From Myxococcales bacterium (lineage in GTDB: Bacteria; Myxococcota_A; Polyangia; Polyangiales; Houyiibacteriaceae), in contig JAOTYL010000005.1 of NCBI GenBank assembly GCA_029861865.1, forward strand, positions 62,001-126,000: 64,000 bases of DNA. The letters are read 5' to 3'. A program made the position numbers and the translations under genes. The notes below the pieces were generated by a model. The model was not told where the DNA came from. It saw only the letters and a program-made list of their open reading frames with translations, and searched no databases. Positions 36,456 through 46,790 of the stretch are shown piece by piece. Within the stretch, counting starts at the first letter, position 1; each line of letters opens with the position of its first letter.

Positions 36456-37666
36456 TGCGCCCGCTAAGAAAATTGCTGGACCGTTTCGAGCCGCACTTCG
36501 ATCAAGGTGGCCGCTTCGAGAAGTACCGGGCGCTCTACGAGATGGTCGACACTCTGTTCTATTCGCCACCCGATGTAGCGAGGCACGCGCCGCATGTCCG
36601 AGATAGCACCGACTTGAAGAGGGTGATGTGGCTGGTCGTGGTCGCGGTTGTGCCGTGCACACTGTTCGCGATGTGGAACACCGGTCATCAGGCGGCACTC
36701 TCCATGCAGCAGCTGGGCCTCGACCAGCCTCTGGGATGGCAGGGGCGGCTGATCGGTGCGCTGGAAGTAAGCGTGGAGCCGGTCAGCGTGGGTGCGAACA
36801 TTCTGGTTGGGGCGCTCTACTTCGTTCCGATTTACGCCGTTACGATCCTTGCAGGCGGGTTTTGGGAGGTCTTGTTCGCGGGCATTCGCAACCACGAGAT
36901 CAACGAAGGCTTTTTCGTCACGTCGATCCTGTATGCATTGATCCTGCCGGCGACGACACCATTGTGGCAGGTTGCTTTGGGGATCTCCTTCGGCGTCGTG
37001 ATCGCCAAAGAGGCCTTTGGTGGTACGGGGAAGAACTTCATGAACCCTGCACTCGCCGGACGCGCGTTTCTCTACTTCGCCTATCCAGTTGAAATGTCCG
37101 GAGACGCGGTATGGACGCCGGTCGATGGGGTCACGGGCGCTACCCCTCTTGCCGTAGCGGCGGAGAGCGGGGTCACAGGCGTCGTCGATCAAGGGATCAC
37201 GTGGATGGACGCCTTCCTGGGGCCAATTCAAGGCTCTTTGGGAGAAACCTCCGCGCTGGCCTGCCTTCTTGGGGGTGCGTTCCTGATCTACAGCGGGATT
37301 GCCTCGTGGCGAATCATTGCGGGCGTATTCGCCGGGATGGTGGCCACGGCGTTTCTCTTCAACGCGATCGGGTCAAATACCAATCCAATGTTCGCCATGC
37401 CCTGGCACTGGCATTTGGTGTTGGGCGGGTTCGCGTTTGGCATGGTGTTCATGGCAACCGATCCGGTGACTGCTTGTGTGACCAACGCCGGACGATGGGT
37501 CTTCGGCTTGCTGGTCGGATTTCTGACCGTCGTCATCCGGGTGGTGAACATCGCGCTTCCCGAGGGAATCATGTTGGCGATCCTCTTTGCAAACATCTTT
37601 GCGCCCACTATCGATCATCTCGTCGTGCGGAACAACGTTCGTCGAAGGATCCGTCGAAATGCCTGA
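36455..37666 (+). CDS. nqrB: Na+-translocating NADH:quinone reductase subunit B
   Basis: TAATG overlap; [49 protein letters not shown]-binding region. Confidence 0.95.
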   Translation: MRPLRKLLDRFEPHFDQGGRFEKYRALYEMVDTLFYSPPDVARHAPHVRDSTDLKRVMWLVVVAVVPCTLFAMWNTGHQAALSMQQLGLDQPLGWQGRLIGALEVSVEPVSVGANILVGALYFVPIYAVTILAGGFWEVLFAGIRNHEINEGFFVTSILYALILPATTPLWQVALGISFGVVIAKEAFGGTGKNFMNPALAGRAFLYFAYPVEMSGDAVWTPVDGVTGATPLAVAAESGVTGVVDQGITWMDAFLGPIQGSLGETSALACLLGGAFLIYSGIASWRIIAGVFAGMVATAFLFNAIGSNTNPMFAMPWHWHLVLGGFAFGMVFMATDPVTACVTNAGRWVFGLLVGFLTVVIRVVNIALPEGIMLAILFANIFAPTIDHLVVRNNVRRRIRRNA

Positions 37667-38462
37667 GCCGGAACAAAAGACCACGCCGCAAAGAGACAGC
37701 ATCGGGAGAACGCTACTTGTCGCGTTCCTGGTCAGCCTCCTGTGCTCTTCGCTCGTTGCGTCCGCCGCGGTGCTCCTCAAACCCCGGCAAGAAGCGAACG
37801 AAGCTCGCCACATACGACGCAACATCGTCGACGTGGCCGGGCTTCTCGAGTCTGGGGAGGACATCGAGCGGCTGTTTGAAGGCATCGAGGCACGGGTTAT
37901 CGACCTGCAAACGGGGCGTTACGTGGACGACGTCGATGAGTTGCGCTTCGACCCCGTGAAAGCCGCCGGCGACCCGGCGCTCAGTCTGGCCATACCCGAT
38001 GAGTTGGATGTTGCCGGAATTGGTCGTCGCGCCAAATGGGGCTTGGTTTACTTGGTCCGAAAGAAGGGCCAGCTGGCGACGATCGTGCTGCCTGTTCACG
38101 GCCGGGGTCTTTGGTCGATGATCTACGGCCTGCTCGCTCTCGAGCCCGATGCCAACACCATCGTAGGGATCACTTTCTATGAACACGGGGAAACCCCCGG
38201 CCTTGGCGATCAGATCGCCAAGCGACCGTGGCGCGACTTGTGGTCGGGGAAACAGCTGTTCGATCAGTCCAACAATCTCAAGATCGAGGTGGTCAAGGGG
38301 CGCGTCCCACCGGATAGCCCACTGGCTCCTTATCATGTCGACGGCATCTCCGGCGCGACTCTCACCGGCCGGGGCGTTACCACCACTTTACAGTATTGGC
38401 TCGGCGAGCATGCGTACGGACCCTATTTGCAAAACATTCGCAGCCAGCGGGAGGGGTCATGA
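37659..38462 (+). CDS. nqrC: Na+-translocating NADH:quinone reductase subunit C
   Basis: [47 protein letters not shown] covalent FMN motif. Confidence 0.94.
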   Translation: MPEPEQKTTPQRDSIGRTLLVAFLVSLLCSSLVASAAVLLKPRQEANEARHIRRNIVDVAGLLESGEDIERLFEGIEARVIDLQTGRYVDDVDELRFDPVKAAGDPALSLAIPDELDVAGIGRRAKWGLVYLVRKKGQLATIVLPVHGRGLWSMIYGLLALEPDANTIVGITFYEHGETPGLGDQIAKRPWRDLWSGKQLFDQSNNLKIEVVKGRVPPDSPLAPYHVDGISGATLTGRGVTTTLQYWLGEHAYGPYLQNIRSQREGS

Positions 38463-39121
38463 GAAGCGAAATGAAACGGGCTCTTCTGAACCCGATTGTG
38501 GACAACAACCCGATCACCTTGCAGATCCTCGGCGTTTGCTCGGCGTTGGCCGTCACGACATCGCTTCTGCCATCGCTTTACATGTGCCTCGCGCTGATCT
38601 CGGTAGCCGCGCTCTCGAGTGCCGCAGTTAGCGCGATTCGGCACTTTCTGCCGAGCAGCATCCGAATCATCGTCCAGATGACCATCATTGCGTCCCTGGT
38701 CATCGTCGTCGACCAGACATTGAAGGCGTTTGCGTTCGAAACCAGTCGGGAGCTGTCGGTGTTCGTTGGGTTGATCATCACCAATTGCATCGTCCTTGGA
38801 CGAACCGAGGGCTTCGCCATGAGCAACCCCGTAGGCCTCAGCTTTCTCGATGGGATTGGCAACGGATTGGGCTACAGCTTGATTCTCATCATCGTCGCCA
38901 GCATACGGGAGTTGTTGGGTGCGGGAACGTTGATGGGTATGACCGTGCTCCGGACGACCGCTGACGGCGGCTGGTACAACCCGAACGGGATGATGATGCT
39001 CCCGCCGACCGCGTTTTTCATCATCGGTCTGATCATTTGGGCTGTGCGATCGTGGAGGGTCGAGCAGGTCGAGAAGCCGGAGTTCCGTATCCACGAGGTC
39101 CATCGAACGGAGGTCCTCTGA
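38459..39121 (+). CDS. nqrD: Na+-translocating NADH:quinone reductase subunit D
   Basis: [43 protein letters not shown]. Confidence 0.95.
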   Translation: MRSEMKRALLNPIVDNNPITLQILGVCSALAVTTSLLPSLYMCLALISVAALSSAAVSAIRHFLPSSIRIIVQMTIIASLVIVVDQTLKAFAFETSRELSVFVGLIITNCIVLGRTEGFAMSNPVGLSFLDGIGNGLGYSLILIIVASIRELLGAGTLMGMTVLRTTADGGWYNPNGMMMLPPTAFFIIGLIIWAVRSWRVEQVEKPEFRIHEVHRTEVL

Positions 39122-39729
39122 TGTCCGGCTACGTCGAGCTCTTCATCCAATCGGTGTTCGTAGAGAACCTCGCGCTCACATTCTTTTTGGGGATGTGCAC
39201 CTTCCTGGCGGTGTCCAAGCGCATCGAAACCGCGTTCGGGCTAGGGGCGGCCGTGATCGTCGTACAGGCGATCACTGTGCCGACCAACAATCTCCTTTAT
39301 CGATTCGTCATCGAGCCGGGAGCCCTCAGCTGGGCAGGCCTCGAGAACGTCGATCTGAGCTTCCTCGGCCTGGTCGCCTACATCGGTGTGATCGCCGCAA
39401 TGGTGCAGATTCTCGAGATGACGCTCGATCGATACTTCCCCCGACTATTCAACGCACTTGGGATCTTCCTTCCCCTGATCACTGTGAATTGCGCAATCTT
39501 GGGCGGAACCCTCTTCATGGCGCAACGCAGCTACACTTTCGCCGAGAGCGTCGTCTACGGCATAGGTAGTGGTACCGGCTGGGCGCTGGCTGTAGTCGCG
39601 CTCGCCGGCGTTCGCGAAAAGCTAAAATACAGCGACGTCCCGGCGGGTCTCCAAGGGTTGGGCATCGCATTTATTATCGTCGGCCTGATGTCCTTAGGCT
39701 TCATGGCTTTCTCAGGAATTCAACTCTAG
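39121..39729 (+). CDS. nqrE: Na+-translocating NADH:quinone reductase subunit E
   Basis: [38 protein letters not shown]. Confidence 0.95.
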   Translation: MSGYVELFIQSVFVENLALTFFLGMCTFLAVSKRIETAFGLGAAVIVVQAITVPTNNLLYRFVIEPGALSWAGLENVDLSFLGLVAYIGVIAAMVQILEMTLDRYFPRLFNALGIFLPLITVNCAILGGTLFMAQRSYTFAESVVYGIGSGTGWALAVVALAGVREKLKYSDVPAGLQGLGIAFIIVGLMSLGFMAFSGIQL

Positions 39730-39741
39730 GGCGGGCGCGGC

Positions 39742-40965
39742 ATGATAGACGTCATTTTCGGTGTGACATTCTTCACGGGCATCGTCCTGATGCTGTCGAT
39801 GATCATCCTGCTTGCGCGCTCCCGGCTCGTTCCGGTGGGAAATGTAGAGATCATCGTCAACGACGACCGCCGCTTGCGGGTCCCCGTTGGGGGCAAACTG
39901 ATCAATGCGCTAGCCGGTGTCGGCCTCCACATGCCCGGCGGCTGCGGGGGCAAGGGGACCTGCGGACAGTGTCGTCTGCAAGTCCTCGACGGCGGGGGCC
40001 CGCTTCTGCCGACCGAAGTGGGGCTGATCAGCCGACGCGAGGCGGATGCGCACGTCCGTCTGGCTTGCCAGGTCAGTGTTCGAGGCGATCTACGCATTCG
40101 GATCCCAGACGAGGTTTTCGGAGTCCGTCAGTGGGAGTGCGTGGTGCGATCAAACCGCAATGTCGCGACCTACATCAAGGAGCTCGTCCTCGTGCTCCCT
40201 CAGGATGAACAGATCCCTTTCAGGGCGGGAGGGTATATTCAGGTCATGTGCCCTCCCTATCGCACGAGCTTCGCGGATTTCGACATCGACCTGCCTTACC
40301 GAGAGGAGTGGGACCGGCGGAAGCTTTGGAGATTCGAAGCGGGCACCGGCGAGCCGACGACGCGCGCGTACTCGATGGCCAACTACCCCGGCGAGAAGGG
40401 GGTCATCATCCTCAACATTCGGATTGCGACGCCACCGCCCGGGGCCGGTGGGCGGGTGCCCCCGGGAGTGGTTTCCTCTTATCTATTCGGTCTCAACCCG
40501 GGGGACTCCCTGACCATTACGGGGCCATACGGGGAGTTTTTCGCGCAAGAGACGGGCAGAGAAATGGTTTTCATCGGGGGCGGCACCGGCATGGCGCCAT
40601 TGCGTTCCATCATCCTCGATCAACTCAAGCGTCTCCATACCCGCCGAAAGATTAGCTTCTGGTACGGCGCCCGCAGCAAGAGAGAGATCTTCTATCAAAA
40701 CGACTTCGACGAGCTCGCAGCGTCACGCGACAACTTCGATTGGACCGTCGCGTTGTCAGAACCGGAGTCGGGAGACCATTGGTCTGGTCCCAGCGGCTTC
40801 ATCCACCAAGTGGTCCACGACCGCTATCTCAAGGATCACCCTGCCCCAGAGGATTGTGAATACTACATCTGCGGCCCGAGCCTCATGATGACGGCGGTGC
40901 TCGAGATGCTCGATGGTCTAGGCGTCGAACGCGAGAACATCATGTTCGACGATTTTGGAGCGTGA
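39742..40965 (+). CDS. nqrF: Na+-translocating NADH:quinone reductase subunit F
   Basis: 2Fe-2S HMPGGCGGKGTCGQCRLQV; FAD TRAYSMANYPGE; GGGTGMAPLRS. Confidence 0.96.
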   Translation: MIDVIFGVTFFTGIVLMLSMIILLARSRLVPVGNVEIIVNDDRRLRVPVGGKLINALAGVGLHMPGGCGGKGTCGQCRLQVLDGGGPLLPTEVGLISRREADAHVRLACQVSVRGDLRIRIPDEVFGVRQWECVVRSNRNVATYIKELVLVLPQDEQIPFRAGGYIQVMCPPYRTSFADFDIDLPYREEWDRRKLWRFEAGTGEPTTRAYSMANYPGEKGVIILNIRIATPPPGAGGRVPPGVVSSYLFGLNPGDSLTITGPYGEFFAQETGREMVFIGGGTGMAPLRSIILDQLKRLHTRRKISFWYGARSKREIFYQNDFDELAASRDNFDWTVALSEPESGDHWSGPSGFIHQVVHDRYLKDHPAPEDCEYYICGPSLMMTAVLEMLDGLGVERENIMFDDFGA

Positions 40966-40966
40966 T

Positions 40967-41140
40967 ATGGAGATCTACTTGCTCAGTTTCACGGTCTTTG
41001 CCCTGGCGTTTGGTGGGCTGGCGCTCGGGGTGCTTGCAGGTCGCGGAGCTATTCGTGGCAGTTGCGGCGGTCGCGGCGGAGCAGAGAGCGACTGCGATTT
41101 CTGCCGTTGCGAGGAAAGTGAACGGAGTAGCCATGAATGA
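40967..41140 (+). CDS. nqrM: Nqr assembly factor NqrM (Cys-rich small membrane protein)
   Basis: MEIYLLSFTVFALAFGGLALGVLAGRGAIRGSCGGRGGAESDCDFC directly after nqrF. Confidence 0.85.
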   Translation: MEIYLLSFTVFALAFGGLALGVLAGRGAIRGSCGGRGGAESDCDFCRCEESERSSHE

Positions 41141-41534
41141 AGAAGGGCCGATAAGGACCAAAGACTTCATGACGCGGAAGCCGCTCGCATTCGCGCCCGA
41201 CATGGATTTGCTCGACGCAGCCCGCATGCTTCTGGATCGACGCGCCTCGGGCGCACCAGTGGTGGACGCGCTGGGGAATCTCGTTGGCATGCTCACGGAA
41301 CGCGACTACCTAAACGCGGTCCTGTCGGCCACTTACCACCACGACACCGGAGGCAGTGTGGGCGACTACATGACTCGAGACGTTCAGACGGTGGACGCTG
41401 AAGAAAGCCTCATGGATGTCGCGACGCGGTTCGTCGAGCATAGGTACCGAAGCTATCCGGTGGTGGAGAAGAACCGGCTCGTCGGGATGGTAGGTCGGGA
41501 CGACGTGCTGCGGGCGATGTTCGGGTTGGTCTGA
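41133..41534 (+). CDS. two-CBS-domain protein
   Basis: TKDFMTRKPLAFAPDMDLLDAARMLLDRRASGAPVVDALGNLVGMLTERD...VGDYMTRDVQTVDAEESL; overlaps nqrM 3' end. Confidence 0.87.
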   Translation: MNEEGPIRTKDFMTRKPLAFAPDMDLLDAARMLLDRRASGAPVVDALGNLVGMLTERDYLNAVLSATYHHDTGGSVGDYMTRDVQTVDAEESLMDVATRFVEHRYRSYPVVEKNRLVGMVGRDDVLRAMFGLV

Positions 41535-41544
41535 CTCGAGGGCC

Positions 41545-42564
41545 TCAACGGGCCAGAGCAACCGCGACCAGAGCGCCGACGTAGGCGACTAGAAGCACGA
41601 CGGCGTCGGGCTCCAACCGCCTCGCGCGCGTTTCTGAGTCACCCACGATCGCAGCGACCGCGATCGCCATCAGCAGAATCGAACCTAGGGCGGCGACGAT
41701 CTGGGTGGGCGCGACCGCGGTGAGGATGGGCCCGTCGGTGTATGCGAGGTCTGCGAACAAGAGCACGCTCATGTTAGCTACATTGCTACCGAAAAGATTA
41801 CCAACAGCCAAATCGTAGGAGCCGATGCGAACGGCAGCGAGTGATGCAATGAGCTCCGGCAGCGAAGTGGTGACCGCGAGCAGGGCCGCCCCCAGGAAAG
41901 TCTGTGCGATACCCGTGGCGTCCGCAATGGCCTTCACACTAAGGGTCATGAACGGCGCGGTGAGCAGTACCGCGCCGGCTGCCGCTCCGAAACGAATCCA
42001 GAGACCGCGCGTTGACACCCGAGCGGCGTCGCGACTCCAGCCGGTTGGTGCTTGTATGGGAATGCCCTTCGGCTCGATCAAGCGCCGCTGCATGAGTGGC
42101 GTGCGGCGGAACCATGCCGCGGCGGCGATGTAGAATACGAAGATCAGAATCGGCGTGACGCCAACCCATCCTAGCTTCGCAGCGGGAGGCATATGGATGC
42201 TCAGCGCGGCCAGCGCTGTGAACGCGATGGCGACGGCCGCAACTCTCGCGTGACCAAGCTCGACCGTGGGCCACACCCTCCCTCGATGGAGAAGATCGAT
42301 GATCGCGAGAACTGCCATGTTGGCCATCGATGAGCCAAAGAGGTCGCCGACCGCGAGGTCCGGTGCTCCTGCTCGCGCCGCGGTGATATCGGTCACCAAC
42401 TCCGGCAAGGACGTCGCGAAAGCCAAGAGCAGCGTCCCCACGAAGAGTCGACTGAGTCGCATACGTTCGGCGATCTGGTCTCCGTATGCGGCCAGCGCGG
42501 CACCCGCCTGTACCAGAATGCCGGCTGAGACGATGAAAACCAGGCTGGCCTGCCAGATGCTCAT
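41545..42564 (-). CDS. Ca2+/Na+ (cation) antiporter family protein, two Na_Ca_ex repeats
   Basis: TLLLAFATSLPELVTDITAARAGAPDLAVGDLFGSSMANM and ALLAVTTSLPELIASLAAVRIGSYDLAVGNLFGSNVANM alpha repeats; ATGA overlap with the P-ATPase. Confidence 0.87.
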   Translation of the reverse strand: MSIWQASLVFIVSAGILVQAGAALAAYGDQIAERMRLSRLFVGTLLLAFATSLPELVTDITAARAGAPDLAVGDLFGSSMANMAVLAIIDLLHRGRVWPTVELGHARVAAVAIAFTALAALSIHMPPAAKLGWVGVTPILIFVFYIAAAAWFRRTPLMQRRLIEPKGIPIQAPTGWSRDAARVSTRGLWIRFGAAAGAVLLTAPFMTLSVKAIADATGIAQTFLGAALLAVTTSLPELIASLAAVRIGSYDLAVGNLFGSNVANMSVLLFADLAYTDGPILTAVAPTQIVAALGSILLMAIAVAAIVGDSETRARRLEPDAVVLLVAYVGALVAVALAR

Positions 42565-45263
42565 CGTGGCCGCCCCAGTCGTCTGGCGACCTGCCGCACT
42601 GCACGCATACTCTGGCCGACGAGGGTTGGCACGAGACTCAAGGTCAACACGAGCAGCCATCCCTCCTTCCCCGGTTCCTCCGTGCCGAGGACCTCTGACA
42701 GGACTGGGATGTACACGGCGGCGGCGAGCAAGCCGATGCATAGAATGATCGCGGCCCAGATCCACGGGTTGCGCGTCACCTCGTTGACCAATAGCCCCGA
42801 CGTCGCGGAGGCCATGTTGAACACGTGACCGAGCTGGGCGCCCGCGAGAATCAAGAACGACACCGTCACCGCTCGCTTCACCTCCATTTCGAACACCAGG
42901 AGCGCAATACCGAGCCCTGCGAGGACGGCGGCGCTCATGACGAGCCCATAGCCCATGAGCCCTGCCCAGTGTCGCCCCGTCAGGAGCCTCTCGGTTTTCG
43001 GTCGAGGCGGATGCTCCATGATACCTCGACCGCTGTCGCCGACGCCCAGAGCGAGTGCCGGAAACACGTCGGTGACCAAGTTCAAAAACAGGATCTGCAT
43101 CGGTAGGATCGGGAGCGGTGCGCTTGCGGCGGCCGCCAGACCGACGGTGATGATCTCGCTCACGTTGCAGGACAAGAGATAGAAGACGAAGCTTCGGATG
43201 TTGCGAAAGATGATCCGTCCTTGCTCAATCGCGACGACGATGGTCGAGAACCGGTCGTCCAGCAGGATCATGTCGGCCGCCTCGCGCGCGACCTGAGTAC
43301 CGCGCTTCCCCATTGCCACGCCGATATCCGACTGCCTGAGCGCGGGCGCATCGTTCACGCCATCGCCTATCATCGCGACGACTTCGCCCTGCGCTTGATA
43401 GAAAGAAAGGAGCTTAAGCTTTTGCTCGGGGTCGGTTCTGGCGAATACGCGCGTCGCAAGTAGCCTCTCCTTGCCCGCCTCTCCCTCGTCGAGGAGGGCC
43501 TGAAGCTCTTTGCCGGTCAGCGCCTGGCCCTTGTCGTCTTCCTCGATGAGCTTGACCGACGCCGCGATGTGCTCGGCCGTGGGGCCTTGGTCGCCGGTCA
43601 CCATCACCACATCTACCCCTGCGGCCTGGCAGTGCTCGATCGATTCGACGATGTCGGTGCGCGGAGGGTCCGACAGCGCGATCAAACCGAGGATGGTGAG
43701 GTCGCGATAAGGCTCGCTCGGAGACCGGGCGGCGCGCTCCGCGACCGCCAAGATTCGAAGGCCCTCAGCGGCCAGCCGACGGTTCTCGGCACGCCAGGAC
43801 TCGAGTTGACGCCCGTCGAAGGCCACGGTCCCCGACCCAGCCCGAACGAAACGGCTCACGGGGAACACCGCTCCGGGAGCACCTTTGACGATCACCCTGA
43901 ACTCGTCTGCGTGTCGATGGAAGGTCGCCATCATCTTGATGTCGGGATCGAAGGCCTCTTCGGCAATTCGTGGCTCGTTGACAAGAACCTGCTCACGGTC
44001 GAGGCCGATACGGTCGAGCGCTACCAGCAGCGCCACCTCCATCGGATCGCCCACACGCACCTCGCGTCCGTTTTCGTCGCGACTGACTGAAGCGTCACTA
44101 CACAGAGCCGCTGCCGTCAAGAGCGCGCTGACACGCTCGCCGAGGTCGGCGACTTCCATCGAGGTTGGGATCGCGATGGTCGTTGGGCGCATATCGTCAC
44201 CCGCGACTACCACGTCGGTCACGCTCATCCGGTTCTCGGTCAGGGTCCCGGTCTTGTCTGTGAGGATGACGCTGGTCGATCCGAGGGTCTCCACCGCAGA
44301 GAGTTGCTCGACGAGCGCGTTTCGTCGCGCCATCCTAAGAACGCCACGCGCCAGCGCAAGCGTTGCCACGATTGGCAGCCCCTCGGGTACGGTCGCAACG
44401 GCAAGCGCAATGGCGGTCTTGACGACTTCAGTCGTGTCCTTGCCGCCGATCGCACCGAGAATGCCCACGATCGTGACCAGTCCAATACAGAGCCACCCCA
44501 TGACGCGACCGAGCGCGTCGATGCGCTCCTCGAGTGGTGTTCGCCGGTCGGTCGCGGTTTGTACCAACGCGGTGATCCGCCCGAGCTCGGTGTCCATCCC
44601 GGTAGAGACCACGACCCCCTCGGCGCTTCCTTTGGCGACCGAGGTTCCTTTGAGCAGCATGTTGTTCCGCTCGGCGACGGCGGTGTCCGTCGGAAGCGCG
44701 TCCGTCTTCTTTTCGATCGCGATGGACTCTCCGGTCAGCATCGATTCGTCGATCTCGACCCTAGAGGCCGTTAAAATTCGAACATCGGCCGTTATGACAT
44801 CGCCGCCTTCGAAGAGGACGACGTCTCCTGGCACGAGCTCTTCCGCTGGCAGACGTCGGACGACGCCGCTCCGCCGAACCGTAGTCTCGGTGCTTCCGAG
44901 CTCGCGTAGCGCCTCGGTGGAACGAACTGCCCGAAGCTCGGTGACGAAGCCGATCATGGCATTGAGCACGATCACGGCGACGATTGCGACGCCTTCAAGG
45001 TGGTCGCCGAGCGCAAAAGAAAGGGCAGCCCCGGCCGCCAGCAGGAACATGATGAAACTACGAAGCTGCCTCCATAAGATCGTCAGCCATGATGTCGCTC
45101 GGAAATCGGTGAGAACATTGGGCCCAAAGCGCTCGAGACGAGCTTGGGCCTCCTGTACGGTGAGTCCCTGGTCCACGCGGACGTCGAGGTCGCCGAGGAT
45201 CTGCTCCTGCTCTGTCGCCCATGGCGTCGTGTCAGATTCGGCCCGCGACATAATCGATGGCAT
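42561..45263 (-). CDS. P-type cation (Ca2+-like, P2) ATPase
   Basis: DKTGTLTENRM phosphorylation site; MLTGESIAIEK; MIGDGVNDAPALRQSDIGVAMG. Confidence 0.93.
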   Translation of the reverse strand: MPSIMSRAESDTTPWATEQEQILGDLDVRVDQGLTVQEAQARLERFGPNVLTDFRATSWLTILWRQLRSFIMFLLAAGAALSFALGDHLEGVAIVAVIVLNAMIGFVTELRAVRSTEALRELGSTETTVRRSGVVRRLPAEELVPGDVVLFEGGDVITADVRILTASRVEIDESMLTGESIAIEKKTDALPTDTAVAERNNMLLKGTSVAKGSAEGVVVSTGMDTELGRITALVQTATDRRTPLEERIDALGRVMGWLCIGLVTIVGILGAIGGKDTTEVVKTAIALAVATVPEGLPIVATLALARGVLRMARRNALVEQLSAVETLGSTSVILTDKTGTLTENRMSVTDVVVAGDDMRPTTIAIPTSMEVADLGERVSALLTAAALCSDASVSRDENGREVRVGDPMEVALLVALDRIGLDREQVLVNEPRIAEEAFDPDIKMMATFHRHADEFRVIVKGAPGAVFPVSRFVRAGSGTVAFDGRQLESWRAENRRLAAEGLRILAVAERAARSPSEPYRDLTILGLIALSDPPRTDIVESIEHCQAAGVDVVMVTGDQGPTAEHIAASVKLIEEDDKGQALTGKELQALLDEGEAGKERLLATRVFARTDPEQKLKLLSFYQAQGEVVAMIGDGVNDAPALRQSDIGVAMGKRGTQVAREAADMILLDDRFSTIVVAIEQGRIIFRNIRSFVFYLLSCNVSEIITVGLAAAASAPLPILPMQILFLNLVTDVFPALALGVGDSGRGIMEHPPRPKTERLLTGRHWAGLMGYGLVMSAAVLAGLGIALLVFEMEVKRAVTVSFLILAGAQLGHVFNMASATSGLLVNEVTRNPWIWAAIILCIGLLAAAVYIPVLSEVLGTEEPGKEGWLLVLTLSLVPTLVGQSMRAVRQVARRLGRPR

Positions 45264-45474
45264 CCCCGAGGCTGGTCATCTTCCCATAATCCTCTTCGGG
45301 GATCTCGACGCCGAGCGCTTTGTGGATCCCCTGAACCCACCGCAGGATATCCATCGAGTCGAGGTCGAGCTCGTCGCGGATGTCTACATCGTCCTCAACC
45401 TCTTCTTCGGCGATCTCAGGAGCGACATCGGACAAGCACGCGATGAGAGTCTCCCGTATTTCGTCTCGTTTCAT
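45232..45474 (-). CDS. acyl carrier protein
   Basis: [79 protein letters not shown] phosphopantetheine site. Confidence 0.88.
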   Translation of the reverse strand: MKRDEIRETLIACLSDVAPEIAEEEVEDDVDIRDELDLDSMDILRWVQGIHKALGVEIPEEDYGKMTSLGDAIDYVAGRI

Positions 45475-46790
45475 AGCTTGCCTGGCTCCTGTAAGAGGCG
45501 ATCGAGTGTACCCAGGAACCGCGCTCCCTGATGGCCATTGCTCACCCGGTGATCGGCTCCTAGCGTCACTCGAACGACGGGACGTGCGACGATTTGGTCG
45601 TCGACGACCCAAGGTCGTGTCAGGATCGCGCCGAACCCGACGATAGCGACCTGAGGGGGAAAGATGATGGGCGTCACGCTTTCGACCCCTCGCTCGCCGA
45701 GCGAAGTCAGGGTGATCGTTGCCGAGGTCATCTCTGAGCTCCGCAGAGCACCGGCGCGCGCACGGGTTACGAGATCGGTCATCCGCGCCATCAATTCGGA
45801 GAGGCTCCCCTGGTCGGTATCGCGAAGCGCCGGCGCAACCAATCCACCCCCTCGAAGCGACACCGCGAGACCCACGTGAAACCCATCACCCCGAATCACC
45901 TCTTGGCCCTGCCAAGTGGCGTTGAGCTGAGGATGTTTGCACAACGCGCGCGCGACGGATCGCACAAGCAAGACGCCTGACACGAGACGCTCGTTCACGC
46001 TCAAAGTCTGGTTCTTTTCGCGAAGCCATTCGAGCGCCGTGCCCATGTCGATCGCGTGCTCTACGTAGTAGTGTGGGATCTCGTCATTGGCCCGCGTCAT
46101 GGCGGCCGCGATCGCCCGTTGCATTCGCTCTTTCGGTGACTCGGCCGAGGCTTTGGCGGGCGCCCCTTCGAGGTCACGTGCGGTGATCGCTCCTTCAGGA
46201 CCCGTTCCCCGAACGTCGGTGAAGTCGATCTGGCGTTGACGGGCGAGCTGCCTGGCGTAAGGCGAGATCCGCACTCGGTCCCCGGAGGGTGGTTGTACCT
46301 CAGCGACCGCCGCTTGTTCGACATCTTCCCGGGTGATCCGTCCATGCTCTCCGGTTCCCGACAGGCCCTGCAACGGCACATCGAGCTCATGCGCCCGACG
46401 CCGAACGGCCGGAGTCGCCATCGGTCCATCCAAGTCTGCACCGCCCCCCAAAGTCATGATCCCCGCGGACACCGACGCTGGCACCGACACTGACACTGGC
46501 ACTGACGCTGACTCTGCCGCGGGCACTGAGACTGGCACTGACTCTGCCGCTGTCCCCGCCTGCCCGATCTCCGCTAGCGGTGTTCCCACCGGGACCTTCT
46601 CGCCTTCCTCCACCAACAGCGCTTCGACGACGCCACTGTTGAACACCTCTACCTCGATCGTGCCCTTGTCTGTTTCGACCTCGGCGATGATGTCTCCATG
46701 CGCGACCCGGTCCCCGACGGCCACGAGCCATTTCCCGAGGGTGCCCGCGGCCATGTCTGCCCCGAGCGAAGGCATGACGAATTCAGCCAT
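45471..46790 (-). CDS. pyruvate dehydrogenase complex E2 (dihydrolipoamide acetyltransferase)
   Basis: Lipoyl domain [18 protein letters not shown]-repeat linker; E3-binding-like domain [33 protein letters not shown]; catalytic domain. Confidence 0.93.
   Translation of the reverse strand: MAEFVMPSLGADMAAGTLGKWLVAVGDRVAHGDIIAEVETDKGTIEVEVFNSGVVEALLVEEGEKVPVGTPLAEIGQAGTAAESVPVSVPAAESASVPVSVSVPASVSAGIMTLGGGADLDGPMATPAVRRRAHELDVPLQGLSGTGEHGRITREDVEQAAVAEVQPPSGDRVRISPYARQLARQRQIDFTDVRGTGPEGAITARDLEGAPAKASAESPKERMQRAIAAAMTRANDEIPHYYVEHAIDMGTALEWLREKNQTLSVNERLVSGVLLVRSVARALCKHPQLNATWQGQEVIRGDGFHVGLAVSLRGGGLVAPALRDTDQGSLSELMARMTDLVTRARAGALRSSEMTSATITLTSLGERGVESVTPIIFPPQVAIVGFGAILTRPWVVDDQIVARPVVRVTLGADHRVSNGHQGARFLGTLDRLLQEPGKL
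46464..46560. repeat. imperfect tandem hexamer-type repeat (GACACT/GGCACT/GACTCT) encoding the E2 interdomain linker
   Basis: gcggacaccgacgctggcaccgacactgacactggcactgacgctgactctgccgcgggcactgagactggcactgactctgccgc. Confidence 0.75.

Noticed and set aside
43885-45531. 548-aa plus-strand ORF antisense to the P-type ATPase
   Set aside because: Ser/Thr/Arg-rich composition typical of shadow ORFs in GC-rich DNA; the opposite strand has a fully motif-complete P-type ATPase.
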